From: JBAXBF01 sp034429745
GTDB taxonomy: Bacteria > Chloroflexota > Anaerolineae > Anaerolineales > DRKV01
NCBI GenBank assembly: GCA_034429745.1
Contig: DAOUFY010000098.1
Span: 1-52,363 of the forward strand
Reading direction: 5' to 3'
Length of the DNA stretch: 52,363 nucleotides
This document shows positions 32,828-42,317 of the stretch, one piece after another. Under the pieces are notes generated by a model, which ran no database searches, was not told the origin of the DNA, and worked only from the letters and a program-made list of their open reading frames with translations. Each line of letters starts with the position of its first letter. The stretch's first letter is position 1. The translations under genes and the position numbers were made by a program.

Positions 32828-33895
32828 TTATACGCTAATGGTAACTTTTTTCAAACCGCGCGGTGCTTCTGCATCAAACCCTTTAATATGAGTTAAGTGA
32901 TAGCTGAACAACTGCGCCGGCACAATTGCCACCAAGGGGCTTACCCATTCCGGTATCTCGGCTGGCAAACGGATAGGAACATCAGCTAGCTCCAATGCCT
33001 GAAGGCGATCGGAAATGACTAAAAGCTCAGCATGCTGATCTTCTTTCAGGTGCCGCAGCAATTCCCATAAGCTGGAAAACACCATCCCGCTAGGTGCAAC
33101 CGCTAGTACCGGATAGCCGCGCTCCACAATAGCTACGGGTCCGTGTAAAAAGTCCGCCGAAGAATAAGGCTCTGCTCCAACATAGCTAAGCTCCTTTAGC
33201 TTTAAAGACCATTCATAGGCACTAGCATAATTATAACCGCGGCCTAGCACTACACAATGTTCCATATAGCGATAGCGCTGCGTAGCGTCTGCTATTTGAT
33301 CGTTTAGTTTTAGGCACTCTTCCTGCCATTCGGCGACCTTTTCCAGTGCGCTGCGCCGTTCCTCCTTTGAAGGAACTCCTTCTGCGCTGCGTCCGCATTC
33401 CTGAAGGGCAACCGAAAACATTGCCAATGCCATTAACTGGGCGGTATAACTTTTCGTAGCAGCAACAGCCTTCTCCTCGCCCGCCATCACATCAATCACA
33501 ACTTCCGCCTCCTGTGCTAAAGGAGAGTTTGTGTCATTGGTAATAGCTAGGGTTGGCACACCTTGCTGCCGCGCTGTCGTTACTACGCTGCGAATGTCAG
33601 TTGACCGCCCAGATTGCGATACAGCAATTACCAATGCCCCGTCTAGCAAAGGTGGCTGTTGATATAAGCTAAACAATGAAGGGGCTGCAAGAGCCATTGG
33701 AATGCGGTTGAAAGTGCCCCATACATACTGGGCATAACGTCCAGCATTATCCGATGTACCACGAGCAGCTAAAAACACATAGCGAAAACCTCTTCGCTGT
33801 AACTGCTGAGCAATATCTACAGTATGATCCCATTGCTCCGTCACCAAGCGGTGCATAACCTGCGGTTGTTCAAATATTTCCTTTAGTAGAGACAT
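32828..33895 (-). CDS. SIS-domain protein, GlmS/FrlB-like isomerase or deglycase
   Basis: A 355-residue protein with two SIS (phosphosugar) domains, as in the isomerase half of glucosamine-6-phosphate synthase and in fructoselysine-6-phosphate deglycase. Domain 1 has FLAARGTSDNAGRYAQYV and VIAVSQSGRSTDI; the strongly conserved EEKAVAATKSYTAQ follows; domain 2 has VVLGRGYNYASAYEWSLKLKE and FLHGPVAIVE. It has no glutamine amidotransferase domain, so it is not GlmS itself. GAGGATAAAC precedes the ATG at 33895. It leads the minus-strand operon with the PfkB kinase. Likely substrate is an amino sugar phosphate or glycated amine. Confidence 0.88.
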   Translation of the reverse strand: MSLLKEIFEQPQVMHRLVTEQWDHTVDIAQQLQRRGFRYVFLAARGTSDNAGRYAQYVWGTFNRIPMALAAPSLFSLYQQPPLLDGALVIAVSQSGRSTDIRSVVTTARQQGVPTLAITNDTNSPLAQEAEVVIDVMAGEEKAVAATKSYTAQLMALAMFSVALQECGRSAEGVPSKEERRSALEKVAEWQEECLKLNDQIADATQRYRYMEHCVVLGRGYNYASAYEWSLKLKELSYVGAEPYSSADFLHGPVAIVERGYPVLAVAPSGMVFSSLWELLRHLKEDQHAELLVISDRLQALELADVPIRLPAEIPEWVSPLVAIVPAQLFSYHLTHIKGFDAEAPRGLKKVTISV

Positions 33896-34079
33896 GTTTA
33901 TCCTCAGAAAAATACTTTGTGAATTGATTTGTTTTTGTATTATACCCTAACTTTTCATCCTATTACCGTTTTTCACAGCTTATTCCATTCAATATGTCTT
34001 TTAATCCTTTATACCTTTGAATCCTTCCGACTTTTTCTTCCTCTATCTCTCTTTCTTATTCTTTGGATTTCTTTCATAG

Positions 34080-34085
34080 TATAAT
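34080..34085 (+). promoter_or_regulatory. TATAAT -10 element upstream of sua5-type gene
   Basis: A consensus -10 hexamer 22 bases before the ATG at 34107, leaving about a 15-base leader with an AAGGAA ribosome site. No clear -35 is seen. Confidence 0.5.
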
Positions 34086-34106
34086 AAGCTTATCAAAAAC
34101 AAGGAA

Positions 34107-35168
34107 ATGAAAGCAAAAATTATCACCATTAATCCCCAAAATCCCCAAGTTGAACTGCTGCAGCCGGCTGCGGCAGCATTACGCAAAGGCAAACTGATTG
34201 CCTTTCCCACCGAAACGGTATATGGGCTTGGAGCAAACGCTCTCGACCGACAAGCTGTTGATCGTATTTTCACCGCAAAAAAACGTCCAGCTTACGATCC
34301 CCTAATCGTTCATCTTGCAGCCACCGATTGGCTGCCCCAAGTTGCTTCATCCATCCCACCTTTAGTTCGAAAGTGTGCCGAAGCTTTTTTGCCAGGACCT
34401 CTCACCCTCATAGTACCTAAGAGTCCAGCTGTGCCAGATAATGTTACCGCTCAGCGTCCGACAGTTGCTGTTCGCATTCCTGCTCACCCAATCGCCTTAG
34501 CATTGATTAAAGCTGCTCAAGTTCCAATTGCAGCTCCATCCGCCAACCGCTTTGGACATGTGAGCCCCACCTGCGCCCAGCATGTACTTGATGATCTCGG
34601 TAATGACATAGATTATCTGATTGACGGCGGAGAAACTTCTATTGGTATCGAATCTACGGTATTAGACCTTACCACCCCGGTACCAACCATTCTCCGTCCC
34701 GGCGGCGTTACCTACGAGCAATTAACCAATGTACTTGGGGAAGTCGCCATAGCTTCCCATACCGCCACTTCCGATGCCCCACGTTCACCCGGCATGCTGC
34801 CCCAGCACTATTCACCAAGAGCTGCTCTCTTTTTCATCGAAATCCCAAATCGTGCGGCAGCACTTGACATGCTCAAAAAAATAGCTGAAAACGCATTGCA
34901 GCAAGGTGATTCCATTGGTCTGCTGTTGGTGGAAGAAGATCTCAAGCTCTTCAATGGAATTCCTGCCCAGCAAGCCTCACTTGGCTCCGAATCCAATCTA
35001 TGGCAAGCCGCCCAACGCCTTTATGCAGCTTTGCGTTTCCTTGATGATCAAGGAGTATCCATCATCCTTGCGCGCGACCTCGGCGGCCTAGGACCCGGCT
35101 TGGCGATTCGAGACCGCTTGCGGCGTGCAGCCAAAAAAATCATTTATGATGCTGAAAAGCCTTTTTAA
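34107..35168 (+). CDS. L-threonylcarbamoyladenylate synthase (Sua5 type)
   Basis: Makes threonylcarbamoyl-AMP from threonine, bicarbonate and ATP, the first step of the t6A37 modification of ANN-reading tRNAs; cytoplasmic. The 353-residue protein has the YrdC core (AFPTETVYGLGANA about 32-45, KKRPAYDPLIVHL, and APSANRFGHVSPT) and the extra C-terminal Sua5 domain from about 235 (SPGMLPQHYSP), so it is the long Sua5 rather than short TsaC form. Start ATG 34107 is preceded by AAGGA. Its 3' end overlaps the next gene by about 23 bases. Confidence 0.95.
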   Translation: MKAKIITINPQNPQVELLQPAAAALRKGKLIAFPTETVYGLGANALDRQAVDRIFTAKKRPAYDPLIVHLAATDWLPQVASSIPPLVRKCAEAFLPGPLTLIVPKSPAVPDNVTAQRPTVAVRIPAHPIALALIKAAQVPIAAPSANRFGHVSPTCAQHVLDDLGNDIDYLIDGGETSIGIESTVLDLTTPVPTILRPGGVTYEQLTNVLGEVAIASHTATSDAPRSPGMLPQHYSPRAALFFIEIPNRAAALDMLKKIAENALQQGDSIGLLLVEEDLKLFNGIPAQQASLGSESNLWQAAQRLYAALRFLDDQGVSIILARDLGGLGPGLAIRDRLRRAAKKIIYDAEKPF

Positions 35169-36525
35169 AAATCAAGTGCCCTACACGCTGCGCACTTGCC
35201 CGTTTGCTCCCGCAGTGGAAAATGTACTGCAGGTTGCTCTTGAGGCGGTAAACCCTTATTCAGCTGTACAACGCGCTCTTTCCTTGCAAGGCAATCTCCT
35301 ATCCATTAATCATTATCACGTTGACTTGTCTTCCATTCGCCATATTTACGCCATTGCCTTTGGTAAAGCAGCGTCTCCTATGCTTCAAGCCTGTGCGGAT
35401 ATTCTTGGTAGCCACCTGTCTCAAGCACTGTTGATCACTAAAAGTGGACATGTCCAGCAAGCTAACGCTATTCCTCAGCTTGATGTCTATGAAGCCGCAC
35501 ATCCTATTCCAGACGAACGCAGTATGAACGCTGCTTACGCAGTAAGACGTCTGCTTGATCAAACCCAACCCAATGATCTTGTTCTCTTTCTCATTTCCGG
35601 CGGTGGCTCCGCTTTGCTTACCTGCCCCACAGAAGGTATAACCCTCACTGATCTGCAATTATTAACCGACCAACTGCTTAAATGCGGTGCATCTATTCAT
35701 CAACTCAACACGTTGCGCAAGCACCTTGACGAAGTAAAAGGCGGTGGGTTAGCTGCTTGGGCATATCCAGCACATTCAGTGTCTCTCATCCTCTCCGACG
35801 TCGTTGGCAACCCATTGGATGTCATCGCCTCTGGTCCCACCGTTGCTGATCCAACCACTTTTCAAGATGCACTCAACATCCTTTCGCAATTCGACCTGAC
35901 AGATAAAATACCCCCAAACATCCTTCAGCACCTAAGGTACGGAGCTCTAGAAATCATTCCCGAAACCCTTAAGCCAAATGATCCGCGCTTGTCAGCCGTA
36001 CATAATTTCATCATCGCCAGCAATGAGCACGCCGCCAGAGCTGCCTGCTCACAAGCGCAAAAAGAAGGTTTTAACTCGCTTCTTTTGACCACTTACGTAC
36101 AAGGAGAAGCACGCTATGTCGGCAGTTTTCTCGCCGCCATTGCCCGTCAAATCAACTTCAGCGATGAACCACAGAGCAAACCAGCCTGCATAGTCATTGG
36201 GGGTGAGACAACGGTTACTGTGCGTGGGGATGGACTCGGCGGACGCAACCAAGAACTAGCTTTAGGCGCTGTAAAAGAGCTTGCCGGACTGAAAAATACC
36301 CTTTTGCTTACACTGGCGACCGATGGCGGTGATGGCCCCACCGAGGCTGCCGGCGCAGTCATCAGCGGTGATACGCTCACTCGCGCTAAAGCTCTCTCCC
36401 TAAATTGCGAGGATTTCCTTCAGCGCAACGACTCCTATCATTTTTTCGCCTCTCTTGAGGATTTAATCATCACCGGCCCCACCTTTACCAATGTCAATGA
36501 TTTGGCATTTTTATTTGTAAAATAG
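35146..36525 (+). CDS. Glycerate 2-kinase (GckA/MOFRL family)
   Basis: Phosphorylates D-glycerate to 2-phosphoglycerate, feeding glycolysis. The protein of about 459 residues has the N-terminal GckA domain (IYAIAFGKAASPML, FLISGGGSALL, and KHLDEVKGGGLA) and a C-terminal MOFRL domain (VTVRGDGLGGRNQELALGA, TDGGDGPTEAAGAVI). The family uses either Mn or Mg ATP and its members are about 420-460 residues, in line with this. The ATG at 35146 or 35149 overlaps the end of the sua5-type gene, giving coupled translation; no strong ribosome site is seen. Confidence 0.9.
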   Translation: MMLKSLFKNQVPYTLRTCPFAPAVENVLQVALEAVNPYSAVQRALSLQGNLLSINHYHVDLSSIRHIYAIAFGKAASPMLQACADILGSHLSQALLITKSGHVQQANAIPQLDVYEAAHPIPDERSMNAAYAVRRLLDQTQPNDLVLFLISGGGSALLTCPTEGITLTDLQLLTDQLLKCGASIHQLNTLRKHLDEVKGGGLAAWAYPAHSVSLILSDVVGNPLDVIASGPTVADPTTFQDALNILSQFDLTDKIPPNILQHLRYGALEIIPETLKPNDPRLSAVHNFIIASNEHAARAACSQAQKEGFNSLLLTTYVQGEARYVGSFLAAIARQINFSDEPQSKPACIVIGGETTVTVRGDGLGGRNQELALGAVKELAGLKNTLLLTLATDGGDGPTEAAGAVISGDTLTRAKALSLNCEDFLQRNDSYHFFASLEDLIITGPTFTNVNDLAFLFVK

Positions 36526-36541
36526 TGCAAATTTTTCAGTC

Positions 36542-36570
36542 TTGACTAAACCATGTTAATTTTATACAAT
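36542..36570 (+). promoter_or_regulatory. Sigma-70-type promoter of chemoreceptor gene
   Basis: TTGACT (36542-36547), 17 bases, then TACAAT (36565-36570). This is a good vegetative promoter about 135 bases before the chemoreceptor ATG at 36706. Confidence 0.6.
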
Positions 36571-36705
36571 TGTTAAAACAAGAGTGGGCTTTTTCGACGA
36601 TAAAATTACACATTTTTAGGCTTTTTTTCCTTGTTTTCTCATCCATATTGTTATAACTGCTTAAGAATACGCTGATTCGTGGGTTCTTTGTTTCTGGAGG
36701 CTGCT

Positions 36706-39396
36706 ATGGAAAAACCATCCAAAGTTAATTCCCAAAAGATTAATTTCTTTCATTCCTTTCGCGGATCTATGCTTCTGCTTTTCCTTGCGGTTGCCATCAT
36801 ACCCGCACTTATTATTGGTGTGGTTGCCTATGTCATAAGCCAAAATTCACTCACTGATCGCATTCAAGAAGAAATGCTGCGTGCAGCGAAAATGCAATCC
36901 AAGCAAGTTGATCATTGGCTTGAGTCAAAGCTTGGAGAAGTCAAAGCAATCGCCAAAACCAAACGCATACTCTCTCTTGATCCAGTCTCGGCCAAGGAAG
37001 CTTTGGATGGGTATTTTGCCGAATGGAAGGACTATGAAGCGCTCTTTGTTACCGACACTAGTGGAAAAACCTTTGCAAATACTGACAACAAAGAACAAAA
37101 CGTAAGCGAACGAGAATATTGGCAAAAAGCTATCAAAGGTGAGGCGAATATCTCTGAACCGCTAATTTCTAAAGCAAGCGGCTCAGTAGCGATTGTTTTT
37201 GCAGCTCCGTTGATTGGCACTGACGGCAAAATTATCGGGGTTGCCGGCGGAGTAGTATCCACAGCGACTTTGGCAGAAGAACTCAAAGCAGCTCAATTTG
37301 GCAGTACGGGCGAAGTTTATCTCGTAAATCAGCAGAAGCTCCTCTTCACGCCTATTCGCTTCTCGGAACCGCTGTTTCAGATGGGATTGATAAAGGAGCG
37401 CCCAGAGTTGGAATTAACCGTAGATACCTACGCCTCCCAGCAAGCACTTAGCGGCAAAGAAGGCAAAGGGATCTATCCTGACTACCGCAATGTGCGAGTC
37501 ATTGGTGCCTTTCAGCCGCTGCGCGTAATGCCTTGGGCTTTGATCATCGAGCAAGATGAAGAAGAGGCTCTTGGACCTATCTTTCAATTGAGAAACATCA
37601 TGATAGCAGTCATTTTGCTTGCTGCTTTACTGGTTGCTGCTGTGTCTTTCTTTGTAACCCACCAATTCTCAAAGCCCATCCTGCTCATTACCCAAGGCGC
37701 CCAACATTTGGCTGTTGGTGAAGTCGAAATGAAAGATATGGACTGGAAGGCCATCAAAGCCGTCATTGCCCGTAAAGATGAGCTCGGGCTCATTGGTCGC
37801 TCTTTTTCCCAACTGATTGAATATTTCAGAGAAATGGCTGATGTAGCTCAAGCGCTTGCCGAAGGCAATATGACAGTAACCGTTAATCCTCACAGTGCGA
37901 ATGATATTCTAGGCAACGCATTTTCCAAAATGGCAGCAGAAATAAGCGCAATGATCACCCAACTAACCAAAGAAGCCATCCATCTCAATCTTGCTGCTGA
38001 ACAGCTCAGCCAAGCAGCCGAACAAACCGAACAAGTATCCTCACAAATTTCGGCTACTATTCAGCAGGTAGCAAAAGGTGTGGGAGACCAAACGCACTCC
38101 ACAACAGAAACGGCAGCATCTGTCGAAGATCTAAGCCGTGCCATTAGCGGTATCGCAAAAGGCGCTCAAGAACAAGCTAATGCCGTCAATAAAGCCTCCG
38201 AGCTTACTGCCCAAATGAACAGCGCGACCAGTCAAGTTGCTGAAAATGCAGATGCTGTGCTGCAAGACTCTTCTATGGCTGCCCAACTTGCTCACGATGG
38301 CTTTCAAAAGGTAGAGCAGACCGTCAGCAGTATGGAATCCATTCGCGAAAAAGTGAGTATCCTCGCCGAAAAAATCCAGGGTATGGGCAATCGTTCTGCT
38401 GAAGTCGGCTCTATTTTGGATGTCATTGATGATATAGCCTCCCAAACCAATTTACTGGCTTTGAATGCCGCCATCGAAGCAGCTCGCGCTGGTGAACACG
38501 GTAAAAGTTTTGCCGTCGTCGCTGATGAGGTTCGCAAGCTTGCTGAACGTGCTACTCAGTCCACCCGTGAAATCGCAGAGCTAATTCGTACTATACAAAA
38601 CTCCATTGCCGAATCCACTAACGCAATGGAGGTCAGCCGCCAACAAGTTGAACAAGGAGTAACTTATGCTAATGAAGCCGGCAAGTCACTTGATCAAATC
38701 CTAGCTGCAGCTGCCAGTGTCCAACAGCAAGCTCAGTCAGCTAAGAACGCGGTAGAGAAAGTATCCAATATTTCCGCCGAGCTCTCCGAAGCCATGGACA
38801 CCATTTCTGCTATTGTTGAAGAAAACTCCGCTGCCAGTGAACAAATGGCAGCTTCTTCCAATACGGTAACCGAAGCCATCGAATCGATCGCCTCTATCTC
38901 CGAAGAAAATAGTGCCGCAGTTGAAGAAGTATCCGCTTCGACCGAGGAATTAAACGCCCAAGCTGAAGAACTTGCTGCTTCAGTCCAAGAACTCTCTCAA
39001 ATGTCAAACCAACTGACAGCTGTAGTAGCCCGTTTCCGCCTTGCCGACGAAAAAGATCACATCGCATTATTCAAGCAAGCTCACTTAAAATGGGTAACCC
39101 AATTAGATAAAATGCTCGCTGGCAAAGCATATATCAGTGAAACGGGCAACCATACCACATGTTCGTTGGGTGCATGGTACTATGGCAACTCAACGAAGGA
39201 TTTGCGCGGGCTGCGAGAATTCCAAGAGCTTGAAGCGCCGCATATCGCTTTTCATGAAAACGTCCAGAAAGCTGTAGTTGCCTTCCAACGCGGCAACAAC
39301 AAAGACGCCCAAGCTTTTGTCCACCAAGCAGAACAACTTTCTCAAACCATCATAAGTATGTTGGATGCTTTAGAAAGAAAAATGAAAACCAGTTAA
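36706..39396 (+). CDS. Methyl-accepting chemotaxis protein with dCache sensor and CZB domain
   Basis: An 896-residue membrane chemoreceptor. A first helix (about 17-40), an extracellular dCache-type sensor (about 45-285), a second helix (about 295-315), a HAMP domain and a long methyl-accepting coiled-coil follow, with the hairpin tip ASQTNLLALNAAIEAARAGEHG (split around residue 590). The C-terminus is a chemoreceptor zinc-binding (CZB) domain: H in AHLKW, C in CSLGAWYYG, and two H in HIAFHENV, the expected H-C-H-H zinc set. CZB senses hypochlorite or zinc in other bacteria. GGAGG precedes the ATG at 36706. No other chemotaxis gene is present in the window. Confidence 0.95.
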   Translation: MEKPSKVNSQKINFFHSFRGSMLLLFLAVAIIPALIIGVVAYVISQNSLTDRIQEEMLRAAKMQSKQVDHWLESKLGEVKAIAKTKRILSLDPVSAKEALDGYFAEWKDYEALFVTDTSGKTFANTDNKEQNVSEREYWQKAIKGEANISEPLISKASGSVAIVFAAPLIGTDGKIIGVAGGVVSTATLAEELKAAQFGSTGEVYLVNQQKLLFTPIRFSEPLFQMGLIKERPELELTVDTYASQQALSGKEGKGIYPDYRNVRVIGAFQPLRVMPWALIIEQDEEEALGPIFQLRNIMIAVILLAALLVAAVSFFVTHQFSKPILLITQGAQHLAVGEVEMKDMDWKAIKAVIARKDELGLIGRSFSQLIEYFREMADVAQALAEGNMTVTVNPHSANDILGNAFSKMAAEISAMITQLTKEAIHLNLAAEQLSQAAEQTEQVSSQISATIQQVAKGVGDQTHSTTETAASVEDLSRAISGIAKGAQEQANAVNKASELTAQMNSATSQVAENADAVLQDSSMAAQLAHDGFQKVEQTVSSMESIREKVSILAEKIQGMGNRSAEVGSILDVIDDIASQTNLLALNAAIEAARAGEHGKSFAVVADEVRKLAERATQSTREIAELIRTIQNSIAESTNAMEVSRQQVEQGVTYANEAGKSLDQILAAAASVQQQAQSAKNAVEKVSNISAELSEAMDTISAIVEENSAASEQMAASSNTVTEAIESIASISEENSAAVEEVSASTEELNAQAEELAASVQELSQMSNQLTAVVARFRLADEKDHIALFKQAHLKWVTQLDKMLAGKAYISETGNHTTCSLGAWYYGNSTKDLRGLREFQELEAPHIAFHENVQKAVVAFQRGNNKDAQAFVHQAEQLSQTIISMLDALERKMKTS

Positions 39397-39764
39397 CTTC
39401 TGGTTATTTTATCCATATCCTCCATCGCTTCACGATTATCTCCATGCAACGTGTTGTTTTCAGCACGCCTTGCCAATTTAGTTAAGTTCGCGGCGGCTAC
39501 CTCCTCCATTTCCACCCCCAGCATGGTGCAGATTTCCGCAGCATACCACAGCACGTCGCCCAGCTCATCAAGCATTTTTGCACGGCGGCTATCTGATAGC
39601 TGCTCCAAACTATCCACTTGTTCATCGCGAAGCACTTTTTTCACCTGATTACATAATTCGCCTGCTTCTCCCGCTAAGCCAAGAAATGGATACATCCAAA
39701 AGCGAGCAGGATATACAGCCGTAGTATGAGCTCTTTTTTGGTAATCCTTTAGGGTTAAACTCAC
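39393..39764 (-). CDS. MazG-like nucleotide pyrophosphohydrolase
   Basis: A 123-residue all-helical NTP pyrophosphohydrolase, likely a house-cleaning enzyme. It shows the acidic metal motifs GLAGEAGELCNQVKKVL (E..E about 31-44) and MLDELGDVLWYAAEI (E..D about 64-78). Size fits single-domain MazG-like proteins. It starts at GTG 39764 behind AAGGAGC and its end overlaps the chemoreceptor stop by 4 bases on the opposite strand. Confidence 0.9.
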   Translation of the reverse strand: MSLTLKDYQKRAHTTAVYPARFWMYPFLGLAGEAGELCNQVKKVLRDEQVDSLEQLSDSRRAKMLDELGDVLWYAAEICTMLGVEMEEVAAANLTKLARRAENNTLHGDNREAMEDMDKITRS

Positions 39765-39788
39765 AGACTATTGCTCCTTCATTGCTTT

Positions 39789-40622
39789 TCACTTTTCAGT
39801 TGAACCAAGCGGCTTATACCGCCAAAGCATTAGTACAACCCCCAACAACGCCATCATCAAAGCCACCAAACGGGAGATGCTTATCCCCAAACCGGCAATC
39901 ACAGGTTGATCCGGCCGCCATGTCTCGATGATTGCTCGCCCAATGCCTGCCAGCATAAGCCAGCCAAAGAAAATCGTCCCCGGCTGCAGCTTCTTCTCGA
40001 AACGGCGGGGAAGCCAGATCAGCAACCCTGCTGCAGCAAAATTCCAAACCATCTCATACGCAAAAGTAGGATGAAAACGGGTTGTCTCTAGCGGATATTG
40101 GGTCAAATCGCTCCATTGGGGCAGTCGGTGAGCTGCATCAATCGGAATGCCCCACGGCAGCGTTGTAGGCGGACCATAGAGTTCTTGATTGATGAAATTG
40201 GCCGGCCGGGCTATCGCTTGCCCAATCAATAAATATGGGGCAATCGAATCCAGCCACACCAATATATTGAGTTTATTAAGATAAGCATAGATAATAAATG
40301 CTAAACCGCCAAAGATAAACCCACCAAAAATGTGAAGCCCTCCTTCAGGAATATTCAAGATGGCTGCGGGCTTTTCTAAATAATAAGTACTTCCTCCAAG
40401 AGTAGCATTCGCCACATACCATAATCGAGCTCCAATTACCCCAATCAGCAGCAACCATGGCAGCATGTCCCATATTTTTTCAGGGTTCTCACCGCGTCGC
40501 TTTACCTCTTTGCTGGCAAGCCAAGCAGCAATAATCACTGCAGTTACGACAATAATCCCATACCAATGAATCGCTAAAGTAAAATTGCCTAGTTGAATTT
40601 TAAATAACACTGGATCAATCAT
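39789..40622 (-). CDS. lgt: Prolipoprotein diacylglyceryl transferase
   Basis: Membrane enzyme that adds diacylglycerol from phosphatidylglycerol to the lipobox Cys of prolipoproteins, the first step of lipoprotein maturation. The 277-residue protein has about seven helices, AIHWYGIIV (H near 20, early Lgt mark), EGGLHIFGGFIFGGL, and RPANFINQELYGPP, the Lgt signature region. It presumably modifies window lipoproteins such as that at 11074-11757. The ATG at 40622 is 26 bases downstream of the sulfatase-fold gene. Confidence 0.95.
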   Translation of the reverse strand: MIDPVLFKIQLGNFTLAIHWYGIIVVTAVIIAAWLASKEVKRRGENPEKIWDMLPWLLLIGVIGARLWYVANATLGGSTYYLEKPAAILNIPEGGLHIFGGFIFGGLAFIIYAYLNKLNILVWLDSIAPYLLIGQAIARPANFINQELYGPPTTLPWGIPIDAAHRLPQWSDLTQYPLETTRFHPTFAYEMVWNFAAAGLLIWLPRRFEKKLQPGTIFFGWLMLAGIGRAIIETWRPDQPVIAGLGISISRLVALMMALLGVVLMLWRYKPLGSTEK

Positions 40623-40648
40623 ATCTATACACTCCCTATGAGGTTAGA

Positions 40649-42235
40649 CTAAGCCATATAGCCCAAATCGCGCAGTCGTTTTTCAATCAAGGGGTTAGAA
40701 AGGTCTGCCGTTGCGGCTTGCCAATCCTTATTCATTTTGCTACGGTACTGGGCTGCAAATTGGCTGCATTCTGCCTGCAGTTCTTTTATTAGAACAACTT
40801 GCCGTTCCAACGATAATTGTTCGGTGGAAATTTCGGTGTCGTCATGGGTCAAAAGGTCAGCTCTGACCTGTTCGATGTCCATCAGCTTTACCTGTGGAGT
40901 ATAAAGAGCGCGGTATGTGCTGCGGGTGTGCAAAGCTTCTATCAATTCTGGTTCCCGGCGTTCCATCATTTTCACTGCATCCAACGGCGCATAAGCTTCA
41001 CTGACAACCGGCTCCGCCACCTGAATTGCTTGCCCATCCACTGCTTGCACTTCATTGATCAAGCTGTAAAGCTGGGTCTCTAGCACTTCACCCCACACCA
41101 TATTCACCTGAGAAATTCCTGCAGCTGCCAATATGGTATGAAATAAACGTGTTGTCAGTACTGGCTGAGGAATGCGCTTATGGATCACATCATCCGTTGT
41201 ATGGATAACTAAAGGAACTTGGATCAACTCGCGGTACACCCCAAATCCATGCCCCATAAATTGATGTTCACCTAACATCTCCCCATGGTCTGCGGTAATT
41301 AGAATCAAGCTGTTCTCGCTGATTGCCGGTTGAATCAGCTGCTCAAGCAGCTCACCCAACAAATGATCCTGATAAGCCACTTCAGCGTCATACATGTCAC
41401 TGAGAGTCTGCGCTTCATACGGTTCAAAAGGCACTTTAAGGGGTATTAACCAATGCATTGCCATTTTATTGAAGGTATTCATAAAAGCTGCTGCCTTTTT
41501 ATCTTCAGCTAAATAAGGAGCAAAACGCTGCTTAAATTCTGCCGGTGGAGTAAAAGGGAGATGGGTTTCCATTAAGTTAAGAAACAGCAAAAAAGGAGAT
41601 TGCTCCTTTCCAGAGGCTTTTTTCTTTAAAAACCGTGTAGTATCGCGGATAGAACGGGCGGTATTCCCCTTAAAGTGCACAAACCGCGTCCATAAGGGAA
41701 CAAAGAGCGGGTTGGTTGCAGCCTGCAGTAAAAGGTTGGAAGTTGCAAAACTGTTTTGAATTGGATCGACAACCTTGCGCACGTTTTTTTCAATTTTTTC
41801 CCAAAAGCGGACAAAGGGGAAAACAGAGCTATCCGGAAAATCGAGCGGCACATCCGGGGCTGTGCCGCTGTAATTGTAAAACCGTTGAAAACCGCGTTTG
41901 AGATTATTATGAATTAGTCCTACTAGCGGATTGTTGCAAAACCCAACCGTTTCATACCCATTCTGCGCTAAAATTTCAGCAAACGTAACAAACTGATCAT
42001 CCAGCACACTTGCAGCTTGCGTGGTTCGATGTGCGCTTGGCGGCAACCCGCTGAACATGGAGGCATGCGAGGGAATAGTCCACTGAGCGGGAGCAATTGC
42101 CCGCTCAAAAACAGCACCTTGTTTAGCATACTCATCAAGATTGGGTGATGTATTCCTGGAATAGCCATTAAACCCAAGCCGGTCAGCCCGATGGGTGTCC
42201 AACAGTATCAGAATAATGTTTTGTGGTCGCTTCAT
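40649..42235 (-). CDS. Sulfatase-fold hydrolase with Thr in place of formylglycine Cys
   Basis: A 528-residue alkaline-phosphatase superfamily enzyme. The metal motif IILILLDTHRADRLG is near the N-terminus and ITADHGEMLGEHQFMGHG near residue 320. The signature C/S-x-P-S-R reads TIPSH here, with Thr at the nucleophile position and His for Arg. Such Thr forms occur in phosphoglycerol or phosphoethanolamine transferase-type and phosphonate enzymes, so it need not act on sulfate esters and cannot be activated by a formylglycine-generating enzyme. No signal peptide is clear. The ATG at 42235 has GAGG upstream; in-frame starts exist up to 42271. It is 82 bases from the sulfotransferase-like gene upstream. 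Confidence 0.85.
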   Translation of the reverse strand: MKRPQNIILILLDTHRADRLGFNGYSRNTSPNLDEYAKQGAVFERAIAPAQWTIPSHASMFSGLPPSAHRTTQAASVLDDQFVTFAEILAQNGYETVGFCNNPLVGLIHNNLKRGFQRFYNYSGTAPDVPLDFPDSSVFPFVRFWEKIEKNVRKVVDPIQNSFATSNLLLQAATNPLFVPLWTRFVHFKGNTARSIRDTTRFLKKKASGKEQSPFLLFLNLMETHLPFTPPAEFKQRFAPYLAEDKKAAAFMNTFNKMAMHWLIPLKVPFEPYEAQTLSDMYDAEVAYQDHLLGELLEQLIQPAISENSLILITADHGEMLGEHQFMGHGFGVYRELIQVPLVIHTTDDVIHKRIPQPVLTTRLFHTILAAAGISQVNMVWGEVLETQLYSLINEVQAVDGQAIQVAEPVVSEAYAPLDAVKMMERREPELIEALHTRSTYRALYTPQVKLMDIEQVRADLLTHDDTEISTEQLSLERQVVLIKELQAECSQFAAQYRSKMNKDWQAATADLSNPLIEKRLRDLGYMA

Positions 42236-42317
42236 AAAATGCCTCATTGGAATTTCAGTCTGCCCTACCAATAAAGCGAATCACCTATCATCGCTTCACT
42301 AAAAAATAGTACAGACC

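Noticed and set aside
40649..42235. Sulfatase matured by the SUMF1 proteins of the window
   Set aside because: The enzyme has Thr rather than Cys or Ser at the modification site, and the SUMF1 domains lack catalytic cysteines.
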